64,000 nt of DNA from Cypionkella sp. (GTDB lineage: Bacteria; Pseudomonadota; Alphaproteobacteria; Rhodobacterales; Rhodobacteraceae): NCBI RefSeq assembly GCF_030652235.1, contig NZ_JAUSBA010000032.1, positions 32,862 to 96,861 on the forward strand. The letters are read 5' to 3'. Positions 24,353-34,022 of the stretch are shown here, one piece after another (the stretch's first letter is position 1; every line of letters begins with the position of its first letter). Under the pieces are notes generated by a model that saw only the letters and a program-made list of their open reading frames with translations, did no database searches and was not told the DNA's origin. The position numbers and the translations under genes are program-made.

Positions 24353-25399
24353 ATGACAATTCTGCCACAGCGCGCCCTGACGCGGGTTGAAGATCTGATC
24401 GAGGCTGGGCTTGCCCCCGCCGATCGGGCCGATGGCTTGCAGCAGGTCGCCGAGGCGTTCCGCATCCGTGTCTCGCCCGAAATGCAGGCCGCTATGATCG
24501 ATGCCGATGACGCAATCGCCCGCCAATTCCTACCCGATACGGCAGAGCTCACCATCCGTCCCGAGGAACTGTACGACCCGATCGGCGACATCACCTACAG
24601 CCCCACGCCGGGGCTGACCCATCGCTACCCAGATCGGGTGATCCTTGCCGCAACCCACACCTGCGAGGTTTATTGCCGCTTCTGCTTCCGCCGTGAAGCG
24701 GTGGGCGAGGAGGGCGCTTTGCCCGAAGCCGATCTGGAAGCCGCGCTGGCCTACATCGCCGCCACTCCGGCGATATGGGAGGTGATCCTGACCGGTGGTG
24801 ACCCTTTGGTGCTGTCACCCCGCCGCCTAAGCGCGCTGATGCAGCGCCTGTCCGCGATCCCGCATGTTGAAATTGTGCGCTTTCACACCCGTGTGCCGGT
24901 GGTGGCCCCAGCGCGCATCACCGATGACATGATCGCAGCCCTGCGCGCCCGACCCACCACCTACCTTGTGCTGCACACCAACCACGCGCAGGAAATTACG
25001 CCTGCCGCGCAGGCTGCGCTGAAACGCCTCGCCGATGCCGGAATTCCGTTGCTGTCGCAGACCGTTCTGCTGAAAGGCATCAACGACAGCGCCGCCACGC
25101 TGGAAAGCCTGTTCCGCACTTTGCTGCGCCACCGCGTAACGCCGTATTATCTGCATCACTGCGATCTTGCGCGCGGCACCAGCCATTTCCGCACCACCAT
25201 CGCGGCAGGGCAAGCGATCATGGCACAACTGCGCGGTCGGCTCTCCGGCATTGGCCTGCCGACCTATGTGCTGGATATTCCCGGCGGATTTGGCAAAGTC
25301 CCCATCGGCCCCGGCTATGTAGAGCCCACAGGCGACGCCTACCAGATCACCGATTGGCAGGGCAGGCGGCACGCTTACCGCGATCCTGACGCGCCTTAA
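24353..25399 (+). CDS. Lysine 2,3-aminomutase / KamA family radical SAM protein
   Basis: THTCEVYCRFCFRR radical SAM CxxxCxxC, ILTGGDPLVLS, LLKGINDS; start at 24353 (ORF from 24296). Confidence 0.9.
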   Translation: MTILPQRALTRVEDLIEAGLAPADRADGLQQVAEAFRIRVSPEMQAAMIDADDAIARQFLPDTAELTIRPEELYDPIGDITYSPTPGLTHRYPDRVILAATHTCEVYCRFCFRREAVGEEGALPEADLEAALAYIAATPAIWEVILTGGDPLVLSPRRLSALMQRLSAIPHVEIVRFHTRVPVVAPARITDDMIAALRARPTTYLVLHTNHAQEITPAAQAALKRLADAGIPLLSQTVLLKGINDSAATLESLFRTLLRHRVTPYYLHHCDLARGTSHFRTTIAAGQAIMAQLRGRLSGIGLPTYVLDIPGGFGKVPIGPGYVEPTGDAYQITDWQGRRHAYRDPDAP

Positions 25400-25472
25400 G
25401 CCTGACGGTTTTCCGCGCCCGGATGGCAGATTGGCTAAGCGACAAAAGCCGCAAGGCTTGAGAAGCGTCTGC

Positions 25473-26516
25473 TCAACCCGCCCGTAAGATCATCCCAAAC
25501 AAATCGCGCGGATCATCCGGATCGGCGATCATATCCAACTGGGTGAACAGCCCGGTTTCCGCCAGCTTGCTGCGCACATAGCGCAGCGCGCTGAAATCTT
25601 CGACCGCAAAGCCCACAGAATCAAACAGCGTGATCTCGCGCGCGTCCGTCCGCCCCTTGGCTTGGCCATTCATCACCTGCCACAACTCGATCACCGGATG
25701 ATCGGGCGCAAGCTGCTGAATCTCGCCCTCAATCCGGGTTTGCTCGGGATATTCGACGAAGATCGACGCGCGCAGCAGAATATCCTTGTGCAACTCGGTC
25801 TTGCCGGGGCAATCGCCGCCGACAGCATTGATATGCACGCCAGACCCCACCATATTATCGGTCAGGATCGTGGCATATTGTTTGTCCGCCGTCACCGTGG
25901 TGATGATCTGCGCGCCCAGAATGGCGTCTTCTGGCGAGCCACAAGACACCACCTTCAAGCCGCGCCCCGCCAAATTCGCCGCACATTTCGCGGTGGCTTC
26001 GGGGTCAATGTCGTAAAGTCGCACCTCGGTTATGCCGCAGATCGCCTTAAAGCCCAAAGCCTGAAATTCCGACTGCGCGCCGTTGCCAATCAGCGCCATC
26101 ACTGTGCTGCCCGCAGGCGCCAACCACTTTGCGGCCATCGCGCTCGTCGCTGCCGTGCGCAGCGCGGTCAGGATGGTCATCTCAGAGAGCAGCACCGGAT
26201 AACCCGTTGCCACATCCGCCAAAAGTCCAAAGGCTGTAACGGTTTGCAAGCCTTGCTTCATGTTGCTGGGGTGGCCGTTGACATACTTAAAGCCATAGGT
26301 TTCGCCGTCAGATGTCGGCATCAACTCAATCACCCCAACATCGGAATGGCTGGCCACCCGTGGGGTTTTGTCAAACAAAGGCCAGCGGTGGAAATCGGCC
26401 TCAATCTCGGCGGCCAGATCGATCAAAACCCGCTCCACCCCCAGATGCAGCACCAGTTTCAGCATGTTATCGACAGAGACGAAAGGCACATAGGCCTGAT
26501 GCGATGGCGTGTTCAT
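25473..26516 (-). CDS. Ornithine cyclodeaminase
   Basis: GYPVLLSEMTILTALRTAATSAMAAKWLAP, ALIGNGAQSEFQALGF; adjacent to arginase. Confidence 0.92.
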   Translation of the reverse strand: MNTPSHQAYVPFVSVDNMLKLVLHLGVERVLIDLAAEIEADFHRWPLFDKTPRVASHSDVGVIELMPTSDGETYGFKYVNGHPSNMKQGLQTVTAFGLLADVATGYPVLLSEMTILTALRTAATSAMAAKWLAPAGSTVMALIGNGAQSEFQALGFKAICGITEVRLYDIDPEATAKCAANLAGRGLKVVSCGSPEDAILGAQIITTVTADKQYATILTDNMVGSGVHINAVGGDCPGKTELHKDILLRASIFVEYPEQTRIEGEIQQLAPDHPVIELWQVMNGQAKGRTDAREITLFDSVGFAVEDFSALRYVRSKLAETGLFTQLDMIADPDDPRDLFGMILRAG

Positions 26517-26524
26517 CGGGGTCC

Positions 26525-27448
26525 TCAAAAGCTGCGGGTGGGGCGGTCGAACACCTTGCGGCCCATCAGCGAGCCCACCAGATCGACCATCAATTTCGCG
26601 GTGCGGCCGCGCTCATCCAGAAACGGGTTCAACTCGACCAGATCCAGCGAGGTCACCAGTGTGGATTCGTGCAACAATTCCATCACCAGATGCGCCTCAC
26701 GAAAGGTGGTGCCGCCCGGAACCGTGGTGCCGACGGCCGGCGCAATCGAAGGGTCAAGAAAATCCACGTCCAGACTGACATGCAGCATGCCGCCCGCCGC
26801 GCGCACCATATCCAGAAATTCCCGCAACGGGGCGACGATGCCACGCTCATCCAGCACCCGCATGTCATTGATTGCAAGGTCATGTTTCAACAGTGCCGCA
26901 TGTTCGGCAGGGTCTACCGAACGGATGCCATACAGACAAATCCGCGCCGCCGGGATCGGTGCGGGGAAGGGTGGAAACGCCTCAAACCCCTCACGGCCCG
27001 CGATATAGGCCACAGGCGTGCCATGCAGATTGCCGCTTTGCGTGGTCAGTGGGGTGTGAAAATCGGAATGCGCATCCAACCACAGCAGGAACAGCGGGCG
27101 ATCCACCCGCGCCGCATAGGCCGCAGCCCCCGCGACCGAACCCAAAGCCAAAGAATGATCGCCGCCCAAAACAATCGGCAACCCGCCTTGAGACAAAGCA
27201 TCGTCCACCTTATCCGCCAAAACTTCGGTCCAGCCCAAGACCTCGGCCAAGCTGTGCACCGCCGGGTTCGGGCAACTGACCGCCTGCAGGGCGGGCAGCA
27301 CCATATCGCCCCAGTCTTCCACGCCATGGCCCAATTCGTGGATGGCTTGCGCCAGCCCCGCGACACGGTAAGCGGTCGGCCCCATCACGCAGCCGGGGCG
27401 GCGCTGGCCTTCGTCAATCGGCGCACCGATCAGAATGGTGTTGGGCAT
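26525..27448 (-). CDS. rocF: Arginase
   Basis: GGDHSLALGSV, WLDAHSDFHT, SLDVDFLDPSIAPAVGT; start at 27448. Confidence 0.93.
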   Translation of the reverse strand: MPNTILIGAPIDEGQRRPGCVMGPTAYRVAGLAQAIHELGHGVEDWGDMVLPALQAVSCPNPAVHSLAEVLGWTEVLADKVDDALSQGGLPIVLGGDHSLALGSVAGAAAYAARVDRPLFLLWLDAHSDFHTPLTTQSGNLHGTPVAYIAGREGFEAFPPFPAPIPAARICLYGIRSVDPAEHAALLKHDLAINDMRVLDERGIVAPLREFLDMVRAAGGMLHVSLDVDFLDPSIAPAVGTTVPGGTTFREAHLVMELLHESTLVTSLDLVELNPFLDERGRTAKLMVDLVGSLMGRKVFDRPTRSF

Positions 27449-27552
27449 GGGATTCTCCTCTGCCGCAATACTCTTTCCATCTTGCGTCGAATCATACAGA
27501 TATTTAGGACGCTTTGCACAATCCACCTCACATAATGGCAGGATAATTGACC

Positions 27553-27987
27553 ATGTTGGACGAAACCGACACGCGCCTGATTGCCGAGTTGCGCCGCGAC
27601 GGCCGTGCGGCTTTGTCCGACCTTTCCGAACGCCTCGGCCTGTCGCGCGCCACCGTGCGCACCCGGATGGAGCGACTGACGACCAGGGGCGAAATCGCCG
27701 GTTTCACCGTGCTGACCCGTTCCGATGTCGCCGAAGCCCCGGTGCGCGGGCTGATGATGATCATCATCGAGGGCAAGGGCGGTGAGAAAGTGATGGCGCG
27801 CCTCGCAGGCATCCCCGCGGTGATGGCCGTGCATTCGACGAATGGCAAATGGAGCCTGATTGCCGAGATTTCCACCCAAACCCTGATCGAGTTGGATGAG
27901 GTGATCAACCGCATCCGCAATATTGACGGCGTTTTAACCTCGGAAACCAACCTGCTGCTCTCTACCCGCAAGGCCGGGCGGCGGTAG
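27553..27987 (+). CDS. Lrp/AsnC family transcriptional regulator
   Basis: LDETDTRLIAELRRDGRAALSDLSERLGLSRATVRTRMERL; divergent from arginase. Confidence 0.93.
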   Translation: MLDETDTRLIAELRRDGRAALSDLSERLGLSRATVRTRMERLTTRGEIAGFTVLTRSDVAEAPVRGLMMIIIEGKGGEKVMARLAGIPAVMAVHSTNGKWSLIAEISTQTLIELDEVINRIRNIDGVLTSETNLLLSTRKAGRR

Positions 27988-28020
27988 ACCAACCCACCGC
28001 CTCGATTCACTTCAAACAAG

Positions 28021-28168
28021 ATTAAAATTTGCTTCCCGCCGCAGCGGCGTCGCCCTTTCGGGTCTTGGCCGCTGAATGGTTTCATCTTGGCGAAAATACT
28101 CCCGCCGGAGGCTCCTGCCATCGACGCCGCAAGCCTCCGGCGCCGGCACTTTAAACACAGATGAAATC
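28021..28168. repeat. Dispersed intergenic element, copy B
   Basis: attaaaatttgctt (28021) and tttcatcttggcgaaaatactcccgccggaggc (28080) with opposite arm gcctccggcgccggcactttaaacacagatgaaat. Confidence 0.65.
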
Positions 28169-28199
28169 ACTGGCAGGCGCAGGGCTGGCCGCTCTAACT

Positions 28200-28982
28200 T
28201 CAGGCCCCGCGAAACTTTGCCGCGCGTTTTTCCAGAAATGCCGCCACCCCTTCGCGGAAATCTTCGGTCGCCCCACATTCCCCCTGCAACCGCGCCTCCA
28301 AAGCCAGTTGCTGATCCAGATCATTGCCGAATGACGCCCGCAACGCGGTTTTCACGCCGTGGTAGGCCCGCGTTGGCCCCTGCGCCAAACTCAAAGCCCG
28401 CGCCTGCCAATGCGCCGCAAACCCCTGATCTGGAACACATTCATAAATCATGCCCCAATCCATGGCCTGACTCGCTGTCACCTTATCGGCAAACAACACC
28501 GCCCCCATCGCGCGGGCAAGACCGATCTGACGCGGCAACCAATAGCTGCCGCCAGCATCCGGCACCAAACCAATCCGGGTAAACGCCTGAATGAACGACG
28601 CACTCTCGCAGGCTATCACCACATCCGCCGCCAGCGCCAAATTCGCCCCAGCCCCCGCAGCCGCCCCTTGCACGGCTGAAATCGTCGGGATCGGGCAATC
28701 GGTGATCGCCTTCAACAGCGGCACATATTCCTCATTCAGCACGCGCTCTAGGTCCAGCGCCGCCCCCAGCTGCTGCCCGGCGGCATCGCCCAAATCCTGC
28801 CCCGCGCAAAACGCCCGACCTGCGCCGGTGATCACCAGCACCCGCGCTTGCGTGCCCGCGCGCAGCACCGCCGCCAGCATCTCGGCGCGCAAAAGCGTCG
28901 AAAGCGCGTTCATCACCTCGGGCCGGTTCAGCGTGATCACCGCCACGCCCGCCTCAAGTTGATACGTTATGCACTGAAACAT
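28200..28982 (-). CDS. Enoyl-CoA hydratase/isomerase family protein (PaaG-like)
   Basis: ITLNRPEVMNALS, GAGRAFCAGQDLGD, AAAGAGANLALAADVVIA. Confidence 0.9.
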   Translation of the reverse strand: MFQCITYQLEAGVAVITLNRPEVMNALSTLLRAEMLAAVLRAGTQARVLVITGAGRAFCAGQDLGDAAGQQLGAALDLERVLNEEYVPLLKAITDCPIPTISAVQGAAAGAGANLALAADVVIACESASFIQAFTRIGLVPDAGGSYWLPRQIGLARAMGAVLFADKVTASQAMDWGMIYECVPDQGFAAHWQARALSLAQGPTRAYHGVKTALRASFGNDLDQQLALEARLQGECGATEDFREGVAAFLEKRAAKFRGA

Positions 28983-29045
28983 GGCGTCTCCCCTGTTTGC
29001 AGCCACAGTATCAGGGCAGGGCACTGCCACCAGTGAAACCCCGCG

Positions 29046-29495
29046 TCACTTTGTCAGCAACTCGGCCAGCCTGACCTTATCGGCCTCGGACAGCGTTTCG
29101 GCCTCAGCCGCCACCGCCCGCCTGCGGCTCATCGCCAAAGCGATACCCGCCCCCGCCAGCAGCATCAAAGGTCCCGCCAGCCACAGCATCAAACTCGACC
29201 CTTCTGCGCGCGGGCTGAACAGCACAAATTCGCCGTAGCGCGCCACGACATAATCGATCACCTGAGTGTCGCTGTCGCCCGCCACAAGCCGCTCGCGCAC
29301 CGCCAGCCGCAAATCCCGGCTGATTGGCGCGTTGGAATCGTCGATATCCTCGCCCTGACACACCGGGCAGCGCAGGTTTTGCGAGATCGCCCGCGCCCGC
29401 GCCTCCAGCCCCGGATCGTTTAGGATTTCATCGGGTTGCACCGCAAATGCAGGCGAGGCCAGCAGCAGCAGCGCCACTAAGACCGCCCGCATCAT
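29046..29495 (-). CDS. ccmH: Cytochrome c-type biogenesis protein CcmH
   Basis: LRCPVCQGEDIDDSNAPISRDLRLAVRERL. Confidence 0.95.
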   Translation of the reverse strand: MMRAVLVALLLLASPAFAVQPDEILNDPGLEARARAISQNLRCPVCQGEDIDDSNAPISRDLRLAVRERLVAGDSDTQVIDYVVARYGEFVLFSPRAEGSSLMLWLAGPLMLLAGAGIALAMSRRRAVAAEAETLSEADKVRLAELLTK

Positions 29496-31465
29496 TCCGC
29501 GGCCACCGCAACAGCCTCAGACCGCCGCGCCCCCGCTGCCACCCGGAACCGTCGATCCGACAGGCTGAGCATGCCGCCCAAGGCCATCAGCAACGCGCCG
29601 CCCCAAATCCAGTTGGCAAACGGCTTGATGTAACTGCGCACTGCATAGCCGCCATCGTCTTGGGCATCGCCGATCACCAGATACAGATCACGAAACACCC
29701 CCTGATCAATCGCAGCCTCGGTTGTTGGCATCCCGGCCACCGGATACATCCGCTTTTCGGGATGCAGACTTGCCACCACAACGCCCGCCTTCCGCACGAT
29801 CATATCCGCCATGGTCGAGAGGTAATTCGGCCCCTCAACTTGGTTCACCGCCTGCAAGGTCACGTCATAACCGCCCAAGGCAAAGCTTTCGCCGATTTTA
29901 ACGGTGCGAATATCTTCCGTCACCCAAGCCGTCATCGCCGCCACCGCAAAGATCGTCACCCCCATACCAGAATGGGCAACAACCTTGCCCAAATCAGCGC
30001 GGGGCAGGCGGGGCAAACGGCTGAACCGATCCCCGACAGACCCACGCCCCAGCCGCTGCCACAGGTCAATCAGCGCGCCCATCACAACCCAAGCGCCCAA
30101 CGCAGCCCCCACCGGACCCAAAGCACTTTTGCCGGTCTGCACCGCATAAACCAGCAGCCCCACCGCCAAAGCCAACACCAAAGCCCCGCGCAAAGGCCGC
30201 ATCGCCCGCCGGATTTCCGCCCGCTTCCACGGCAACATCGCCCCCACAGGCAGAATGATCGCCAGCACCACCATAAACGGCGTGAAGGCGGCATCAAAGA
30301 ACGGCGGACCCACCGACAGCTTGCGGGCGAACACCAACTCGGCAATCAGCGGCCAGATCGTGCCGATGAACACCACAAAAGCCGATACCGCCAGCAGCAG
30401 GTTGTTGGCCACCAGCGCGGTTTCCCGGCTGACCACCGCAAACACACCCTTGGCCTCTAACACACTGGCGCGCAACGCAAACAGCGTCAGCGCCCCGCCC
30501 ATGAACACGCCCAGAATGCCCAAAATAAACACCCCCCGCTCTGGATCATTGGCAAAGGCATGCACTGATGTGATCACGCCGGATCGCACAATAAAGGTCC
30601 CCGTCAGCGAGAATCCAAAGGCCAAGATCGCAAGCAGTACCGTCCAAGCCTTCAAGCTTTCGCGCTTTTCCACCACAATGGCCGAGTGCAACAAAGCCGC
30701 CGAGATTAGCCAAGGCATAAAGCTTGCGTTCTCCACCGGGTCCCAAAACCAAAACCCGCCCCAGCCAAGTTCATAATACGCCCACCACGATCCCATCGCG
30801 ATGCCAATGGTCAGAAAAACCCACGCCGCCAGCGTCCAAGGCCGCACCCAGCGGCCCCAGGCGGCATCAACACGGCCCTCCAGCAGGGCGGCGATGGCGA
30901 AAGAAAAGCTCATCGAAAGCCCGACATAGCCCAGATACAAAAACGGCGGATGAAACGCCAAACCGGGGTCTTGCAGCAGCGGGTTCAGATCATTGCCGTT
31001 CATCGGCGGATTTTCCAGCCGCACGAATGGGTTCGAGGTCAGCAGCATGAACGCCATGAATGCGACGCCAATCGAGCCCTGCACCGCCAACACCCGCGCC
31101 TTCAGCGCACTGGGCAGGTTGCCGCCAAACCAAACCGCACAAGCGCCAAACGCTGCCAAGATCAGCACCCACAGCAGCAAAGACCCCTCATGGTTGCCCC
31201 AGACGCCGGCGAATTTATACAGCAAAGGCTTGGCGGTATGCGAATTCTCGACCACAAGTTTCAGCGAAAAGTCCGAGGTGACAAAGCCGTACGTCAGCGC
31301 CACAAAGCTGGTGGCGATCAGCAAAAACTGCACCACCGCCGCAGGGTCGGCCACCGCCATCAACCGCGCATCACGCCGATACGCGCCCCACAGCGGCAGG
31401 GTGGATTGCACCACTGCGACCATAAAGGCCAGCACCAAGGTGAAATGTCCAAATTCAATGATCAT
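29492..31465 (-). CDS. ccmF: Heme lyase CcmF/CycK family
   Basis: WGNHEGSLLLWVLIL, WAYYELGWGGFWFWDPVENASFMPWL; start at 31465. Confidence 0.96.
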   Translation of the reverse strand: MIIEFGHFTLVLAFMVAVVQSTLPLWGAYRRDARLMAVADPAAVVQFLLIATSFVALTYGFVTSDFSLKLVVENSHTAKPLLYKFAGVWGNHEGSLLLWVLILAAFGACAVWFGGNLPSALKARVLAVQGSIGVAFMAFMLLTSNPFVRLENPPMNGNDLNPLLQDPGLAFHPPFLYLGYVGLSMSFSFAIAALLEGRVDAAWGRWVRPWTLAAWVFLTIGIAMGSWWAYYELGWGGFWFWDPVENASFMPWLISAALLHSAIVVEKRESLKAWTVLLAILAFGFSLTGTFIVRSGVITSVHAFANDPERGVFILGILGVFMGGALTLFALRASVLEAKGVFAVVSRETALVANNLLLAVSAFVVFIGTIWPLIAELVFARKLSVGPPFFDAAFTPFMVVLAIILPVGAMLPWKRAEIRRAMRPLRGALVLALAVGLLVYAVQTGKSALGPVGAALGAWVVMGALIDLWQRLGRGSVGDRFSRLPRLPRADLGKVVAHSGMGVTIFAVAAMTAWVTEDIRTVKIGESFALGGYDVTLQAVNQVEGPNYLSTMADMIVRKAGVVVASLHPEKRMYPVAGMPTTEAAIDQGVFRDLYLVIGDAQDDGGYAVRSYIKPFANWIWGGALLMALGGMLSLSDRRFRVAAGARRSEAVAVAAE

Positions 31466-31546
31466 GACGGCCTCCCGATTAAACCCGGTATAGGCCAAAT
31501 ACGTTCTGGCGGAAATGGCCTGCGCGAACGTGTCGCGCAGGCTTGA

Positions 31547-32107
31547 TCACACGCCGCGCGACAGCGCCGCCACACCCGTCCGCGCCATCTCCCGCAAGCC
31601 CAAAGGCCGCATCAATTCGGCAAACGAGTCGATCTTCTCGGGCGTCCCGGTCATCTCGAACACGAAAGACTCCAGCGTCGAATCCACCACATGCGCGCGG
31701 AAAATCTCGGCCAAGCGCAACGCCTCTATCCGCGCCTCGCCCTTGCCTGCCACCTTCATCAACGCAAGCTCGCGCTGCACCGAAGGCCCCTCAACCGTCA
31801 GATCATGCACCTCATACACCGGCACCATGCGGGCCAGTTGCGCCTTGATCTGCACGATCACCTCCGGCGTGCCCGTCGTCACCACGGTAATCCGGCTGCG
31901 ATGCGAACTGTGATCCACCTCGGCCACCGTCAGACTGTCGATGTTATAGCCGCGCGCGGTGAACAAACCGATCACCCGGGCCAAAACCCCCGGCTCGTTC
32001 TCGACGATCACCGCCAAAGTATGCGTCTCAATCACCGGCGCATTCGGGTCGCGCAACTCATAGGCCGAATGGCTGGAGGCACTTTTCTTGATGTTTAGCG
32101 GAGACAT
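31547..32107 (-). CDS. ilvH: Acetolactate synthase small subunit
   Basis: THTLAVIVENEPGVLARVIGLFTARGYNIDSLTV. Confidence 0.96.
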   Translation of the reverse strand: MSPLNIKKSASSHSAYELRDPNAPVIETHTLAVIVENEPGVLARVIGLFTARGYNIDSLTVAEVDHSSHRSRITVVTTGTPEVIVQIKAQLARMVPVYEVHDLTVEGPSVQRELALMKVAGKGEARIEALRLAEIFRAHVVDSTLESFVFEMTGTPEKIDSFAELMRPLGLREMARTGVAALSRGV

Positions 32108-32111
32108 CTTT

Positions 32112-32164
32112 GGTCATCCTCTGTGTAAAAATATCCTCAGGGGTCCGGGGGGCGAGCCCCCCGG
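32112..32164. repeat. Dispersed intergenic element, copy C (between ilvB and ilvH)
   Basis: ggtcatcctctgtgtaaaaatatcctc shares its outer block with copies D and E; followed by CCGGGGGGcgagCCCCCCGG hairpin. Confidence 0.55.
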
Positions 32165-32173
32165 CGCGACATC

Positions 32174-33928
32174 TCAAACCAGAACCGCGCCCTTGTCACT
32201 GATGACACCTTGGGTATCGGCATCACCAAGCAGCATCTCGTTGTGCGGCTTGCCGCTCGGAATCATCGGGAAGCAATTCTCGTGCTTTTCCACCCGGCAA
32301 TCGAAGATAAACGGCCCGTCATAGCGGATCATTTCCATGATCGCATCGTCCAGATCCTTGGGGTCGGTTACCTGTATCCCCTTGCAGCCAAAGGCTTCCG
32401 CCAGCTTCACAAAGTCCGGCAACGACTCTGACCACGATTGCGAATAGCGCTCGCCATGCAGCAATTCCTGCCACTGCCGCACCATCCCCAACCGCTCGTT
32501 GTTCAGGATGAACTGCTTGACCGGCGCGCGGAACTGCATCGCGGTGCCCATTTCCTGCATGTTCATCAACCAAGACGCTTCGCCCGCCACGTTGATCACC
32601 AAACTGTCAGGATGCGCAATCTGCACGCCAATCGACGCAGGCAAGCCATAGCCCATCGTCCCGAGGCCGCCAGACGTCATCCAACGGTTCGGCGCTTCAA
32701 AGCCTAAATACTGCGCCGCCCACATCTGATGCTGGCCAACTTCGGTGGTGATGTAACGGTCCATCCCCTTGGTCAGGACTTCCAAACGCTCCAGCGCATA
32801 TTGCGGCTTGATCACCGATGCCGAGTTTTTATAGGTCAGGCATTTCACCGCCCGCCATTCGGCAATCTGCGCCCACCACTTTGCAAGGCCGGCTTGGTTC
32901 ACCCGGCTGCCGCGTGATTTCCACAGCGCCAGCGCCTCTTCCAGCACATGCGCAATATCGCCAACGATCCCCACATCCACCCGGATCACCTTGTTGATCG
33001 AGGACGGGTCAATATCGACATGCACCTTGCGCGATTTCGGCGAGAAATCAGGGATCCGCCCGGTGATGCGGTCATCAAACCGCGCGCCGATGTTGATCAT
33101 CAGATCGCAGCCGTGCATCGCGAGGTTGGCTTCATAAAGCCCGTGCATCCCCAACATGCCCAGCCAAGCGGTGCCGCTGGCCGGATAAGCCCCCAGACCC
33201 ATCAGGGTCGAGGTGATCGGAAACCCTGTTGCCGCCACAAATTCGCGCAGCAAAGCACTGGCGCGCACGCCCGAGTTGATCACGCCGCCGCCGGTGTAAA
33301 ACACCGGACGTTCAGCGGTTTCCATCATCTCGACCATCGCCGCAATCGCCTCGGGGTCGCCCTTCACACGCGGCTGGTAATGCGACACCCGGCTTTTTTC
33401 CATCGGCGTGTAGGTGCCGGTGGCGAATTGCACGTCTTTCGGAATGTCGATCAGCACCGGGCCGGGGCGTCCGTGGGAGGCGACATGAAACGCCTGATGG
33501 ATGGTTTCCGACAGCTTTTCAGTGTCCTTCACCAGCCAGTTGTGCTTGGTGCAGGGCCGGGTGATGCCAATGGTATCGGCCTCTTGGAACGCATCGGTGC
33601 CGATCATAAAGGTCGGCACTTGGCCGGTCAGCACCACCAGCGGGATGCTGTCCAGCAAAGCATCGGTAAGGCCCGTCACGGCATTCGTCGCCCCCGGGCC
33701 AGACGTCACCAAAGCCACGCCCACTTTACCCGTCGATCGCGCATAGCCCTCGGCCATATGAATGGCACCCTGCTCATGCCGCACCAAAATATGCCGGATG
33801 TCGTTTTGCTGGAAAATCTCGTCATAGATCGGCAGCACTGCGCCACCCGGATAACCAAAGACAACTTCAACACCCTGATCCTTCAGGGCTTGAACTACCA
33901 TGCGTGCTCCGGTCATCTGACGCGTCAT
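32174..33928 (-). CDS. ilvB: Acetolactate synthase large subunit
   Basis: GYPGGAVLPIYDEIF, HEQGAIHMAEGYARSTGKVGVALVTSGPGATN; likely start 33928. Confidence 0.97.
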   Translation of the reverse strand: MTRQMTGARMVVQALKDQGVEVVFGYPGGAVLPIYDEIFQQNDIRHILVRHEQGAIHMAEGYARSTGKVGVALVTSGPGATNAVTGLTDALLDSIPLVVLTGQVPTFMIGTDAFQEADTIGITRPCTKHNWLVKDTEKLSETIHQAFHVASHGRPGPVLIDIPKDVQFATGTYTPMEKSRVSHYQPRVKGDPEAIAAMVEMMETAERPVFYTGGGVINSGVRASALLREFVAATGFPITSTLMGLGAYPASGTAWLGMLGMHGLYEANLAMHGCDLMINIGARFDDRITGRIPDFSPKSRKVHVDIDPSSINKVIRVDVGIVGDIAHVLEEALALWKSRGSRVNQAGLAKWWAQIAEWRAVKCLTYKNSASVIKPQYALERLEVLTKGMDRYITTEVGQHQMWAAQYLGFEAPNRWMTSGGLGTMGYGLPASIGVQIAHPDSLVINVAGEASWLMNMQEMGTAMQFRAPVKQFILNNERLGMVRQWQELLHGERYSQSWSESLPDFVKLAEAFGCKGIQVTDPKDLDDAIMEMIRYDGPFIFDCRVEKHENCFPMIPSGKPHNEMLLGDADTQGVISDKGAVLV

Positions 33929-33968
33929 TGCTTCAATCCTATCTTGCCCGCTTTGGGCCTTGGCCAAC

Positions 33969-33996
33969 AAAAAGCCCCCGGAGGTTACTCGGGGGC
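33969..33996 (-). terminator. Attenuator terminator upstream of ilvB
   Basis: On the minus strand GCCCCCGagtaacctcCGGGGGCTTTTTG between the leader peptide and ilvB. Confidence 0.75.
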
Positions 33997-34022
33997 GCAT
34001 GGGAAACCTGATGGTCAAACCG

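Noticed and set aside
25662-27535. Two overlapping plus-strand ORFs (448 and 407 aa) over ocd/arginase
   Set aside because: Antisense to two well-supported enzymes; compositional artefacts.
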